DNA from: Nyssa sinensis
Lineage: Eukaryota > Streptophyta > Magnoliopsida > Cornales > Nyssaceae
Direction: 5' to 3'
DNA length: 64,000 nt
Assembly: GCA_008638375.1 (NCBI GenBank)
Contig: CM018041.1
Location: 6,563,501 to 6,627,500 of the forward strand
Under the pieces are notes generated by a model. That model saw only the letters and a program-made list of their open reading frames with translations. It had not been told where the DNA came from and ran no database searches. The translations under genes and the position numbers were made by a program. Shown here one piece after another: positions 52,901 to 58,149 of the stretch (positions are counted from its first letter, which is position 1; every line of letters starts with the position of its first letter).

Positions 52901-55900
52901 AAGAGGAGTTACAAAATGATATATTGAAACGATAAAAGATACATGTGATGGAATTGTGATTAGAATAAGGACAACTATTGGAGAAACAAGTAAATTCCCG
53001 ATCACATTAGGTTTACTTTAGGGTTTAGCATTAAGTCCTTACCTTTTGCTTTAGTAACGTATGAGCTTACTAAGCACATGCAAGATAAAGTTTCATGGTA
53101 TATGTTTTTTCGCTAATGAAATTGTTTTAGTTGACGAAACCAGAAGAGAGATAAATGTTAAATGAGAGATTTGGAGAGAGGCTTTAAAATCAAGAGGGTT
53201 CAAGAGAAGTATGATGAAAACTGAATGGCTTGAGTGTAACTTTTGTAAAATTAGGAACACAAACGGGAATATAGTGAAGATTGAAAATCAATAAATAATA
53301 AAAAGTGAAAAATTTGTTATTTAGGTTCATTCATTTACCAGGAACGAGAAATTGGATATGAAGTTACTCATAAAATTAAGGTAGCATGGGTTACGTGGAG
53401 AAGTGTGGCATATTGTGTGATCAACATATACCTTTAAAATTAAAAGGCAAATTATATAAAATAGTTATCAGACCAATGAAGCTGTATAAAATAGAATGTT
53501 GGGTAATTAAAAAATAACATGTTTATAAATTGAGTGTGGCTGAAATGAAAATATTGAGATAGATGTACGAGAAGTTAAGAAAAGATAAAATAAAAAATAA
53601 ACACATTCGTGAGATGGTAGGAGTAGCACCTATAGAAGATAAAATAAGAAAAAAACCGGTTAAGGTAGTATGTTCATATCAAGGATCATGCGAGAGGCGA
53701 TCAAAATTAACTTACGATAATATATAATCTAACTAAGGAAATAGTCTTAAATAAAGCAAAATGGCAAGATAGGGCTGATGTGGCCGACTCTAAATAGTTA
53801 GGATAAGGTTTTGTTGAATTAAGTAGCACCTATAGAAGATAAAATAAGAAAAAAACCGGTTAAGGTAGTATGTTCATATCAAGGATCATGCGAGAGGCGA
53901 TCAAAATTAACTTACGATAATATATAATCTAACTAAGGAAATAGTCTTAAATAAAGCAAAATGGCAAGATAGGGTTGATGTGGCCGACTCTAAATAGTTG
54001 GGATAAGGTTTTGTTGAATTGAGTTAAGTGTGCACATATATCCATATATACACACGCTTATATATGTCATTTCTTTCTATTTGTTTTCTTTGCAAAATAC
54101 GCTATTATAGATTATTTTTTCATAAATCAAAAATTTTATAATCCAATAATGGAATATTAGATTTATTAATCAGTAATGTTTTGAAATTTATAATATACTT
54201 TTGTATATAAAATTAAATTTCTTACCTGACATGTCCCTGCCGTACGTGGCCTGCCTTTTATAGATACGATAATGTATAATCTAACTAAGGAAATAGTCTT
54301 AAATAAAGCAAAATGGCAAGATAGGGTTGATGTGGCCGACTCTAAATAACTGGGATAAGGTTTTGTTGAATTGAGTTAAGTTTACACATATATCCATATA
54401 TACACACGTTTATATATGTCGTTCTCTTTCTATTTGTTTTCTTTGCAAAATATGCTATTATAGATTATTTTTTTCATAAATCACAAATTTTATAATCCAA
54501 TAATGGAATATTAGATTTGTTAATCAGTAATGTTTTGACATTTATAATATACTTTTGTATATAAAATTAAATTTCTTAGCTGACATGTCCCTGCCGTATG
54601 TGGCCTGCCTTTTATAGATTTTCTGAGCCACGTACATGTCAAGTTGAGTCTGTGTCCATGCTTCATAGTTGTAGAGAGGAAAACCTTGATGACATATGTA
54701 TCAAGTGATAATATGGCCCTAGCTAGAGCTGAATGCAAAATAGGATTGCTATATATGTCTTTGTCAATTAATGATGATCCACCTATTTCCCTACAGGCAA
54801 TTTTCATCGTATAAGATGTGCTTTTTCCTATGGAGCTCGAAAGCTTGGAGGGATTCTTTCGCTACCACGAGAAAGGATAGCCGAGGGACTAAAGAGGTTC
54901 TTCATCACCACTTTGGATCATAATGGGAGAGGACTAAGGTCAGATGTACAAGTTCCTGTCATGGTGTATAGTACTGGAAGATCTGAGGTCTCAGACCTTA
55001 GCGGGGACCATGACCGTGGCTTTACTGGTCTGCAGAATGACCAGTGGTATCATAATTATACCTTAGCCATTCCTGTCCAGCACAGCCTTCCTACATTACC
55101 TTCGCAAGTCTGGTACATGGGTGCACAGATGCAGTTGAAACGGAATTTCTTTTCTACAAGAAATGCAAATGATTTTATCCCACAATCATTCTGTCATCCA
55201 TTCCCTTTCCAACTATCAAGTTCTTCTTTGAGTGTTAAAGAAACCATGAAGTTTCGAGGAACAGGCACATACATTCCTGAAGTGAATGTTGAAGAGAAGT
55301 TGAAGTTGCAAGGAGCAGAAACATACAACTTTGATCTGGGTGTTGAAGAGAAGTTGAAGTCACGAGGAACAGGCCCTTTCTTCCCTGATATGTGTGTTGA
55401 AAAGTTGATGCTGCAAGGAACGGGAAGATACATGCTTGATATGGGTGTTGAGGAGAAGGTGAAGCTGCGAGGAAGAGGCACGTTCATATGTGATGTGGGT
55501 GTTGAAGAAAAGTTCAAGTCACAAGGAAGTTGCTCTTACATCCCTGATTTGGTTGTGGAAGAGAATATTGAGTCAGCAGGACCAAGCACACGTATACCTG
55601 CTATGGGTGTTGAAGAAAAGGCAAAGTCACAAGGAACTGGCATGTACACTCCTGATATGGATGTTGAAGAATGGGCGAAGTCACTAGGAATAGCCACATA
55701 CTCCCCTGACTGGGTACATCTTTTTCCTAGTTGTTTTTTGTTTTAGTTTTTAATTTGAGTTGTGCTGTGGCTTTTCTTGCTTGTTCCCTATATAAGAGCC
55801 ACTGGCCTTATTATCTCGAAGTACTTCTATGCTTGAAATTTTGCAGACAAAATATGCTTATTGGCAGATGCATGTGTGGGGGAATGGGAGGAAGGCTGAA

Positions 55901-56374
55901 CCTAGAGTTCAAGGTTCGTTGCCAACATCTCCTCTAAACACTGAGAAAGTTGAGGTTTCCTCGGAGACAGACAAGGGCAAAAGCAGCAGCTCCTTCGATC
56001 TGTCACTAGAAGAATTCCCACTTCTTCCAAGCAGCAGTAAGAAGGCTATCGCATTCGCAACCCCGCAGTCTGGTCATCCAACTGTGTTTCCACAACCCCA
56101 AGAATCCTCACCAGGCTCTGAGAGTATTGAGTTTGGGACCTTTGGGCCTTCATCTTCATCAGTAACGATGGATTCTATGCCAAAACAGGGCCCACCAGTA
56201 TCATCAGAAAGTGATGAAGAAAAGTATGGAATTTTCTAATATCAAAGCTTTTTCTGGCTTTGAAGAAAAATTTATAGTGACCTCTGAACTTTTCTCTCTG
56301 GTTCTCACTGCAGGGTTATGGCAAAACCATTCCAACTGGACGATGATGAGGACTTCCCCCCGTTATCCATGTGA
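10211..56374 (+). CDS. PAP/OAS1-type nucleotidyltransferase (non-canonical poly(A) polymerase-like), 46-kb gene with one frame break
   Basis: Nine exons: 10211-10432, 11825-12007, 40370-40463, 41051-41233, 41320-41422, 42060-42245, 54797-55713, 55847-56223, 56314-56374. All borders are GT-AG and phases agree, except that exon 3 is one base too long (see 40370). Without that base the product is 774 aa. An in-frame ATG at 10211 precedes a 12-Ser run (residues 9-20). The DNA polymerase beta-like motif [16 protein letters not shown] (79-94) supplies two catalytic Asp (91, 93), and VDISFN in exon 3 supplies the third (149). Exons 4-6 encode the substrate-binding domain ([35 protein letters not shown]). 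The rest is a low-complexity tail with nine 18-aa repeats (470-629), ending EDFPPLSM. The family, recalled as At3g56320/At3g51620-like, is thought to add nucleotides to RNA; the substrate is unknown. Introns 2 (28,362 bp) and 6 (12,551 bp) are filled with transposons. Confidence 0.9.
10235..10270 (+). repeat. Coding TCN repeat giving a 12-serine tract
   Basis: Twelve serine codons in a row (mixed TCA, TCC, TCT) in exon 1 of the nucleotidyltransferase gene, residues 9-20. The mixed codons suggest either an old microsatellite or selection for serine. Confidence 0.85.
10433..11824 (+). other. Intron 1 of the nucleotidyltransferase gene
   Basis: A 1,392-bp AT-rich intron (donor gtcaga, acceptor ttttttcag). 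Frames inside it (for example 10520-10726) show no family resemblance. No clear repeats were seen. Confidence 0.75.
12008..15126 (+). other. Left part of giant intron 2, mostly unassigned
   Basis: AT-rich sequence. A 35-bp unit beginning gaacatacttgaaagctc is duplicated in tandem at about 12584-12655. Short minus-strand frames at 13113-13596 include a 70-codon ORF that resembles nothing I know. CT-, T- and C-runs occur near 12250-12420. No mobile element could be bounded. Confidence 0.5.
15131..15200. repeat. (AT)n(GA)n compound microsatellite
   Basis: About 14 AT units followed by more than 15 GA units. It directly abuts the 3' end of the antisense LINE at 15201, where the A-tail would be expected, so it may have grown from that tail. 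Confidence 0.9.
15679..15978. mobile_element. 300-bp hAT-like non-autonomous element
   Basis: It starts caagggcg and ends with the near inverse (cacccttg), typical CA(A/G)GG hAT ends. Flanks are cttccaca and cttacacg, a decayed 8-bp target duplication (6 of 8). It interrupts the LINE at a point where the related LINE copy at 32-35 kb is continuous. The inside repeats ctagccca-type words and has no coding sequence. Confidence 0.55.
17558..18419 (+). mobile_element. hAT-type non-autonomous element, copy 1 (862 bp)
   Basis: Terminal inverted repeats are cagggatcaaaatttc on the left and the inverse, gaaattttgatccttg, on the right. A perfect 8-bp duplication, tctcaggg, flanks it (17550-17557 and 18420-18427). 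CARGG ends with 8-bp duplications are the hAT hallmark. The ends are rich in gaaac/gtttc words and the inside is AT-rich with no transposase. It sits in the antisense LINE. Copy 2 lies 560 bp away in the opposite orientation. Confidence 0.85.
18980..19817 (-). mobile_element. hAT-type non-autonomous element, copy 2 (838 bp), inverted relative to copy 1
   Basis: Starts taaggatcaaaatttc and ends gaaattttgatccttg. The 8-bp flanks are cacaacac and cacagcac (7 of 8). Read on the minus strand it aligns with copy 1 along its whole length, including the shared word cttctagaagttggtaaaa. It also sits in the LINE, whose sequence resumes on either side. Confidence 0.82.
20281..20775 (-). mobile_element. 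LINE 3' fragment, antisense
   Basis: Begins with a T-run on the plus strand (the inverted A-tail), then ggtgccaaaaaggggcacaag, the inverted 3' UTR seen in other LINE copies. The minus-strand frame at 20356-20604 ([17 protein letters not shown]) matches the conserved ORF2 C-terminus. It is 5'-truncated. Confidence 0.7.
20889..21047 (+). mobile_element. SINE (Au-SINE-like, tRNA-derived)
   Basis: A 159-bp insertion flanked by a perfect 17-bp target duplication (agaagtatatattgatg at 20872-20888 and 21048-21064). Its body resembles the plant Au SINE as I remember it: a diverged tRNA B-box-like region (gatcaggatttgag), a ccccgcagtgg block and a ccctcttt end. A second, more diverged member lies at 41655-41822. 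SINEs are transcribed by RNA polymerase III and moved by LINE enzymes. No coding capacity. Confidence 0.75.
21048..21240 (-). mobile_element. LINE 3' tail fragment, antisense
   Basis: The text ggtgcccaagaggggtgaac, then acaaaagaagggaatggccacaaaaatt and atgggatttg, matches the fragment at 26640-26960 block by block. It is the inverted 3' end of the same LINE family. The SINE at 20889 inserted at its edge. Confidence 0.6.
21241..22042 (+). other. Intron 2 segment with a short dispersed duplication
   Basis: AT-rich. A block of about 90 bp around 21750-21850 (ttgggccaagaattgctgcacc, aatatgaccaca, aattcaatcaatta) is repeated at about 21875-21965, a tandem duplication with small differences. No coding signal. 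Confidence 0.6.
22051..22578. mobile_element. MITE of the AAGAAGCAC family (hAT-like), 528 bp
   Basis: Left end ttaagaagca, right end tgcttcatag, imperfect inverted repeats. Flanks ctgataaa and atgataaa give an 8-bp target duplication (7 of 8). Subterminal zones repeat gacacg and gatacg words, and the core is AT-rich. Related copies lie at 44891, 45258 and 50392. Confidence 0.75.
22579..23060 (+). other. Intron 2 segment, nothing recognised
   Basis: AT-rich sequence between a MITE and a hAT element. The ORF at 22778-22993 is hydrophobic and of low complexity and resembles no known family. Confidence 0.5.
23061..23733 (-). mobile_element. hAT-type non-autonomous element, copy 3 (673 bp, diverged)
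   Basis: Starts cgaggatcaaa and ends gaaattttgatccttg. Flanks gcttagac and gctttgac give an 8-bp duplication (7 of 8). It is shorter and more diverged than copies 1 and 2 but lies in the same direction as copy 2, with the same subterminal gttt/gaaac words. Confidence 0.72.
23968..24446 (-). mobile_element. 5'-truncated LINE 3' end, antisense
   Basis: Begins with a T-run and gataagtaag on the plus strand. The minus-strand frame at 24044-24403 carries the conserved LINE C-terminus ([14 protein letters not shown]). Flanks tttcagttcggttc (23954-23967) and tttcgcttcggttc (24447-24460) form a 14-bp target duplication with two mismatches. Confidence 0.75.
24479..24880 (-). mobile_element. 5'-truncated LINE 3' end, antisense
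   Basis: Starts tttttaataagtaaagagaaattg, followed by ggagcccaacgggtatcac, the inverted 3' UTR style of this LINE group. The inside (ccttccatatacaccaaaaggac) corresponds to the end of ORF2. No clear target duplication was found. Confidence 0.55.
24901..26635 (+). other. Intron 2 segment with microsatellite, otherwise unassigned
   Basis: Contains (GT)n(GA)n at 25103-25161. The open frames over it are products of the simple repeat. The remainder is AT-rich with no recognised family. Confidence 0.5.
25103..25161. repeat. (GT)n(GA)n compound microsatellite
   Basis: GT units followed by GA units with two small interruptions (ggg and aaa). Confidence 0.9.
26640..26960 (-). mobile_element. LINE 3' fragment, antisense
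   Basis: Plus-strand text ggcaccaaaggggggcaaacccg, then aaaaggccacaaaaatcaaa, matches the 3' end of the antisense LINE at 15201 and the fragment at 21048. It is 5'-truncated and non-coding. Confidence 0.65.
26961..28364 (+). other. Intron 2 segment, unassigned
   Basis: AT-rich and pyrimidine-rich sequence with an A-run near 27440. No protein family or paired repeat ends were recognised. Confidence 0.45.
28365..28690 (-). mobile_element. LINE 3' fragment, antisense (probable)
   Basis: Follows the same plan as the other tails: aaatttatttataaaccaccagaggtggcgaaccc, a shared gggggttc/gcaaaccc-type 3' UTR, then remnants resembling the ORF2 end (cctcttgtagattc). Evidence is weaker than for the other copies. 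Confidence 0.4.
28691..29945 (+). other. Intron 2 segment with a possible LTR-like promoter piece
   Basis: A ctataaatac box at about 29041-29050 followed by a purine-rich leader looks like the TATA region of an LTR or other retroelement, but no LTR ends or primer site could be set. The rest is unassigned. Confidence 0.3.
29950..30845 (-). mobile_element. Ty1/Copia retrotransposon fragment (RT to RNase H), antisense
   Basis: On the minus strand the frame near 30762-30944 has the Copia reverse transcriptase motif as [13 protein letters not shown], where the usual second Asp of YVDD is Tyr. Further along come [12 protein letters not shown] and, at 30040-30288, the RNase H block [12 protein letters not shown] ... 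SDNQ ... NPV. Frames are broken. No LTRs were found next to it. Its left-hand (upstream) side is cut by a sense LINE tail at 30846. Confidence 0.75.
30846..31434 (+). mobile_element. 5'-truncated LINE 3' end, sense
   Basis: Closely similar to 34255-34836 of the long LINE copy: the C-terminal ORF2 block ([29 protein letters not shown]), the same 3' UTR and a closing A-run after cttatcc. One-base indels break the frame. It lies inside or against the Copia fragment. Confidence 0.8.
31590..35072 (+). mobile_element. Older LINE ORF2 remnant (host of the nested LINE)
   Basis: Two separated pieces, about 31590-32098 and 34858-35072, of a different LINE lineage. The left piece shows [15 protein letters not shown] and LKIRFPV sequence, the right piece a [16 protein letters not shown] stretch and APPRVSF. 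Together they read as the end of an ORF2 interrupted at one point by the LINE at 32099. Many stops. The right edge meets unrelated sequence at about 35072. Confidence 0.7.
32099..34836 (+). mobile_element. L1-type LINE, 5'-truncated, nested, with nearly intact ORF2 frame
   Basis: A 2.7-kb copy starting inside ORF2 and ending with an A-run. A 20-21 bp target duplication (atagagggacc...ggtggcga, 32078-32098 and 34837-34857) flanks it. A single frame runs from the left border to 34761, broken only by three in-frame stops (32752, 32938, 34102). Visible are [15 protein letters not shown], the RT blocks [36 protein letters not shown] and FADDTIIF, and the zf-RVT-like end. Loss of so few codons suggests a fairly recent insertion. 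The endonuclease and ORF1 are absent. Confidence 0.92.
35073..35360 (+). other. Unassigned spacer between LINE remnants
   Basis: Begins tatggttgtcaaaattgcg and is rich in gatcgtat words (gattcggatcatacgattc). This looks like the end of another small DNA element, but no partner end was found. Confidence 0.35.
35361..37425 (+). mobile_element. LINE with ORF1 (DUF4283-like) joined to a 3' tail; ORF2 deleted
   Basis: Frames at 35361-35705, 35585-35812, 35802-36155 and 36162-36536 overlap in different phases. They read as one ORF1 protein of plant LINEs, with DUF4283-like features ([31 protein letters not shown]). At about 36960 the text jumps to the C-terminal end of ORF2 ([11 protein letters not shown]; a frame at 37111-37323) and ends with ggttgcccccttggggcac, tttacttat and an A-run. 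The endonuclease and RT are missing, so this is an internally deleted copy, or two abutting fragments. Confidence 0.7.
37574..38580 (+). mobile_element. Probable LTR (solo or remnant) of an LTR retrotransposon
   Basis: About 1 kb with a base composition richer in GC than its surroundings. It starts tgagacaac and ends gttgtctaca, an imperfect TG...CA inverted border. A TATA-like actataaatacctctc lies at about 38263-38278. No 5-bp target duplication is evident and no coding part is attached. Confidence 0.45.
38620..39760 (+). mobile_element. RTE-clade non-LTR retrotransposon remnant
   Basis: Degenerate sense-strand reading matches the plant RTE family: [20 protein letters not shown]-type sequence (triplicated, 38778-38906), VMDELIKHI, then a [12 protein letters not shown] stretch at 39390-39440 and the 3' end ccaactccaaataaattgggataatgctttgttgagttgag. 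Stops and frameshifts are frequent. It is followed by an AT-rich stretch with no gene up to exon 3. Confidence 0.7.
39761..40369 (+). other. End of intron 2 before exon 3
   Basis: AT-rich; ends in the acceptor gatttttgatggcag. Nothing else recognised. Confidence 0.6.
40370..40463 (+). pseudogene. Exon 3 of the nucleotidyltransferase gene, with a one-base frameshift
   Basis: The exon is 94 nt between a good acceptor (gatggcag) and donor (gagcag|gttttt), but the neighbours need a multiple of three. The first part reads VKIVKCT and the second [20 protein letters not shown], in frames one base apart. The extra base is near 40391 (acctgtgcag where accgtgcag would fit). Read straight on, a TGA follows within the exon. 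An alternative acceptor, gtgcag|AAT at 40398, would give a 66-nt exon in frame and keep the third catalytic Asp, dropping nine residues. It could also be an assembly error. All other exons are intact. Confidence 0.7.
40464..41050 (+). other. Intron 3 of the nucleotidyltransferase gene
   Basis: 587 bp, AT-rich, with a (CA)n(CT)n microsatellite at 40936-40978. No coding signal. Confidence 0.8.
40936..40978. repeat. (CA)n(CT)n compound microsatellite
   Basis: CA units run into CT units within intron 3. Confidence 0.9.
41655..41822 (+). mobile_element. SINE (Au-SINE-like), second member, in intron 5
   Basis: The text ggttgctccattgtgccctagaggtctcagattc, then ctcctctctgc, gcatacatctaaccc, ccccgcaatggcggga and ccttgtgcatt ... 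gcccttt, follows the Au SINE plan as I remember it, in the sense direction. It is closer to that plan than the copy at 20889. A clear target duplication was not found. Confidence 0.7.
42246..44514 (+). other. Left part of intron 6
   Basis: AT-rich. Around 43300-43470 a short stretch (gtagaggaacaccag, agaaggtttgatcatgtacattg) resembles the end of an RTE-type element ([13 protein letters not shown]), strongly decayed. A G-run lies near 42840 and an A-run near 44168. No gene. Confidence 0.45.
44891..45850. mobile_element. AAGAAGCAC-family MITE (outer copy) carrying a nested copy
   Basis: Starts ctaaaaagcacgaatacgcggacacg. It resumes after the inner copy with acacgtgtcc/gtgtccgacagggacatgggcacgtgagc and fades near gcttcata. 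It interrupts the LINE between WNVGGLNN and the endonuclease continuation. The right end is decayed and no target duplication could be set. Confidence 0.6.
45258..45699. mobile_element. AAGAAGCAC-family MITE (inner copy, 442 bp)
   Basis: Ends are ctaagaagcacgg and gtccgtgcttcttag, good inverted repeats. Flanks atgtgtat and acgtgtac give a decayed 8-bp duplication (6 of 8). It lies inside another member of the same family. Confidence 0.7.
47830..48298 (+). other. Inserted sequence left of the near-palindrome
   Basis: It breaks the LINE after gcttccaagtagtctc. The first 320 bp are unassigned and relatively GC-rich. From 48152 the text (ggttttaaataatggtcacc ... gttatgtattagccgttatcgg) is an inverted relative of 48908-49072, which forms the loop of the palindrome to the right. 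Confidence 0.5.
48299..49659. repeat. 1.36-kb near-palindromic foldback element
   Basis: The left arm starts catggatttaaatcgc and the right arm ends gcgatttaaatccatg. Read inwards the arms match for about 600 bp each (for example tgatacgcat, gaggccaagag, cttataaataa) with modest divergence, leaving a loop of about 175 bp at 48908-49080. This is the shape of a MITE or MULE-like element with very long inverted repeats. The LINE resumes directly at 49660. No clear target duplication, because the left flank is another insertion. Confidence 0.8.
50040..51200 (+). other. Inserted block in the LINE, partly LTR-like, with a MITE inside
   Basis: Starts tgttaggaatataatcacc and includes gtggttcaccttagaatagggttacgtccacgg, wording often seen in plant retroelement LTRs or leaders. 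It contains the MITE at 50392-50735 and a (GA)n run at 50862-50884. Origin otherwise unknown. Confidence 0.4.
50392..50735. mobile_element. AAGAAGCAC-family MITE, 344 bp, with perfect 8-bp target duplication
   Basis: Left end ctaagaagca, right end tgcttcttag, perfect 10-bp inverted repeats. tgtccagt flanks both sides (50384-50391 and 50736-50743). Subterminal gatacgg/gacacg words and an AT-rich core are as in the other members. The cleanest copy of its family here. Confidence 0.88.
52130..52831 (+). mobile_element. 5'-truncated LINE C-terminal fragment, sense
   Basis: Degenerate reading shows the zf-RVT-like end of ORF2 (a [22 protein letters not shown] stretch at about 52441-52500) and a 3' tail ending ttactcaacctaaaaaaag. 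It follows the larger LINE after about 200 bp. Confidence 0.65.
52850..54020 (+). mobile_element. RTE-clade non-LTR retrotransposon remnant, sense
   Basis: Reads [28 protein letters not shown], KTEWLECNF, then MKILR and [11 protein letters not shown] and the end tggccgactctaaatag-ttgggataaggttttgttgaat. It corresponds to the copy at 38620 but retains other parts. Numerous stops. Its 3' end is tandemly duplicated (see next entry). Confidence 0.75.
53625..54020 (+). repeat. 200-bp tandem duplication at the end of the RTE remnant
   Basis: Unit one begins agcacctatagaagat at 53625 and unit two at 53825, period 200 bp. Differences are very few (for example gggctg/gggttg and ttagg/ttggg near 53770-54001), so it is recent. 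Confidence 0.9.
53913..54619 (+). repeat. About 352-bp tandem duplication overlapping the previous one
   Basis: Unit one starts tacgataatatataatc (53913) and unit two tacgataatgtataatc (54265). Both end ctgccttttatagat (54264, 54619). It carries the RTE 3' end plus adjacent AT-rich DNA. A few substitutions and short indels separate the units. It ends about 180 bp before exon 7. Confidence 0.88.
55234..55713 (+). repeat. Nine tandem 54-bp coding repeats (18 residues each) in exon 7
   Basis: Residues 470-629 split into nine units beginning VKET/VEEK/VEEN/VEEW. The middle follows K(L/F/S)(R/Q)GTGTY and the end P(D/E)(M/V/L)(G/N). Unit lengths are 18, 18, 18, 17, 18, 18, 18, 18 and 17, adding up exactly to the exon end. 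Units differ from one another, so the array is not fresh, yet the frame is kept throughout. A single [12 protein letters not shown] motif is, from memory, usual in this family, so the array may be an expansion of it. Confidence 0.9.
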
Positions 56375-58149
56375 CTGCAGTTCAAAGAAAGGAGCTATAT
56401 GTAGAAGGTTGAAAACTAGTGTCAGAAATCAACATATAAGCTCGCTCACTTGTTTATCAGTAACTTCGGCCGGGATGGCAGCATCCCTGCCATTCCAAAC
56501 TTTCCAAAACTAAGTTTTTACTTTACAAAACACAAAACACAAAATCAACTTTTCTTGTGTGATGATGAGAGGTAAAAGATGTTTTGTATGCATAACTTGT
56601 ACTGATGGGTATGATTCAGATTTTCTCTATGTAGTTGACGTAGGTCGTGCAGAACTTATAGACCAGCTCCGTTGCTAATACTGTTTAGTTTTAATTTACC
56701 TCTCCTTGACAGACTTTTCATGATTACAGAGCTTTTGAAGGCATGATGTTGGGAAGCTTGGTTGATAACAGTGTCTTATAATGTGATTATCTGATGGAAG
56801 AATGCTATGGTCAGTTGCGAGTGCCGTCACTCACGATTTGATTGGCGCATACAATTCACATACGAACATGCATTATATTTACCAATCAGATCGCGAGCCA
56901 ATCAGATCGCGAGTTTTCGTCACTGTCATCTGACCTTAGCATTTCCCTGCATTTTCTCTTTATCTGGTGATCAAATCATACCTTGCTTAGCATTTCCCTG
57001 CATTTTTGTTTATCTGGTGATCAAATCATACCTTGCTTATCACTCGACAATGAGTTCATTTTTTTTTTTGTTTGTATTTATTATTTTATAATGAGATTGT
57101 CATGTTGACATACTATTTTCAACTAACACCTTTACTGGTTACAAAGATTTTGGATATGTTCTTGCATCAGGCTGGAACTTGCTATTGAACAAGGCAAGGA
57201 TTGCCACGAAGATGGCCTGTTTTGCCATCCATCAGGTTTACTATTGTTTCATAAGTTCATTGTTCGAATATTAAGATAAATTTCTTCTCAAGATAGCCTC
57301 TGTTGGAGGGTTGTAGCCCCTCTTCAAATTCACAGAGAAGTTATTCAATGAGTCTGTCAAATAAACATTACGGTATATAATTTTTTCAATACACTGAATA
57401 TCTTTAATTTTCTCAATACAATAAATCTCTTGTGAATCTCATAAAATATTAAATTTATAAACATTGTCACATCAGCTAATAGGCTCAAGAAATAATTTCT
57501 CCAATCCCAACCCTTCGGGTTTGATATCAAGCATCAACATGACTGATTCAAATCCAAAATCCAGAATTTAATCAACATTGTTGATAGTATGTCAATGATT
57601 TAGACTATGTTTGGCGGGGCGACTGTGGCTCAAAACTGCAGGCTGGTCTCACAATTTAACGCTGTTAAGAGCAACTTTGAAAAACTAGCAGACTGGCCCC
57701 GCACACACGGCCCCAAACAACCCCTTACATGACGCCCAAAAAAATTACTCATAGAGAGAGAGGGAGAGGGGGAGGGGTACATCAGTGGGTGTGAATATGT
57801 TCTCCAATCATGTATATTTTAGTAATTTACTGAGGTACCTGCATCTCTTCGACATTCTAAATATTCCATTGACGCAATCATACAGAAGAATTTGCCATTT
57901 TTCAATCTCAATATTCACTGTAGTCAAATTGTAAATGATCAACTTGCATTTTGTCCGAGTAATCTTTGCAAAAATGGTTTGGAACAAGCCATTAAGCTCC
58001 AATAATCTGTTACAGACAACCATAAACCACACTTAGAACACAATAACCGCAATGCATTGATAAATTGGAACTGGCATGCTTCTCTTTACCAAACAGTGAT
58101 CAACCAGGTTACCCGAAGGTTGCAACAAGAGCCCCAACAGCAGTATAAG
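56375..58149. other. Convergent intergenic region, nucleotidyltransferase / alpha-galactosidase
   Basis: Holds the 3' flanks of both genes. At 56878-56912 a 16-bp word (caatcagatcgcgagc) occurs twice in tandem. At about 56937-57037 a block of about 50 bp (tagcatttccctgcattt ... ataccttgct) is duplicated. The open frame at 56807-57091 covers these repeats and looks non-coding. Confidence 0.6.

Noticed and set aside
55194..55517. 107-codon minus-strand ORF in exon 7
   Set aside because: It is the antisense shadow of the 54-bp coding repeats; because the unit is a multiple of three, antisense frames also stay open.
56211..56513. 100-codon ORF at the end of the nucleotidyltransferase gene
   Set aside because: It is a different frame across exon 9 and its flanks; the spliced frame ending EDFPPLSM fits the family better.
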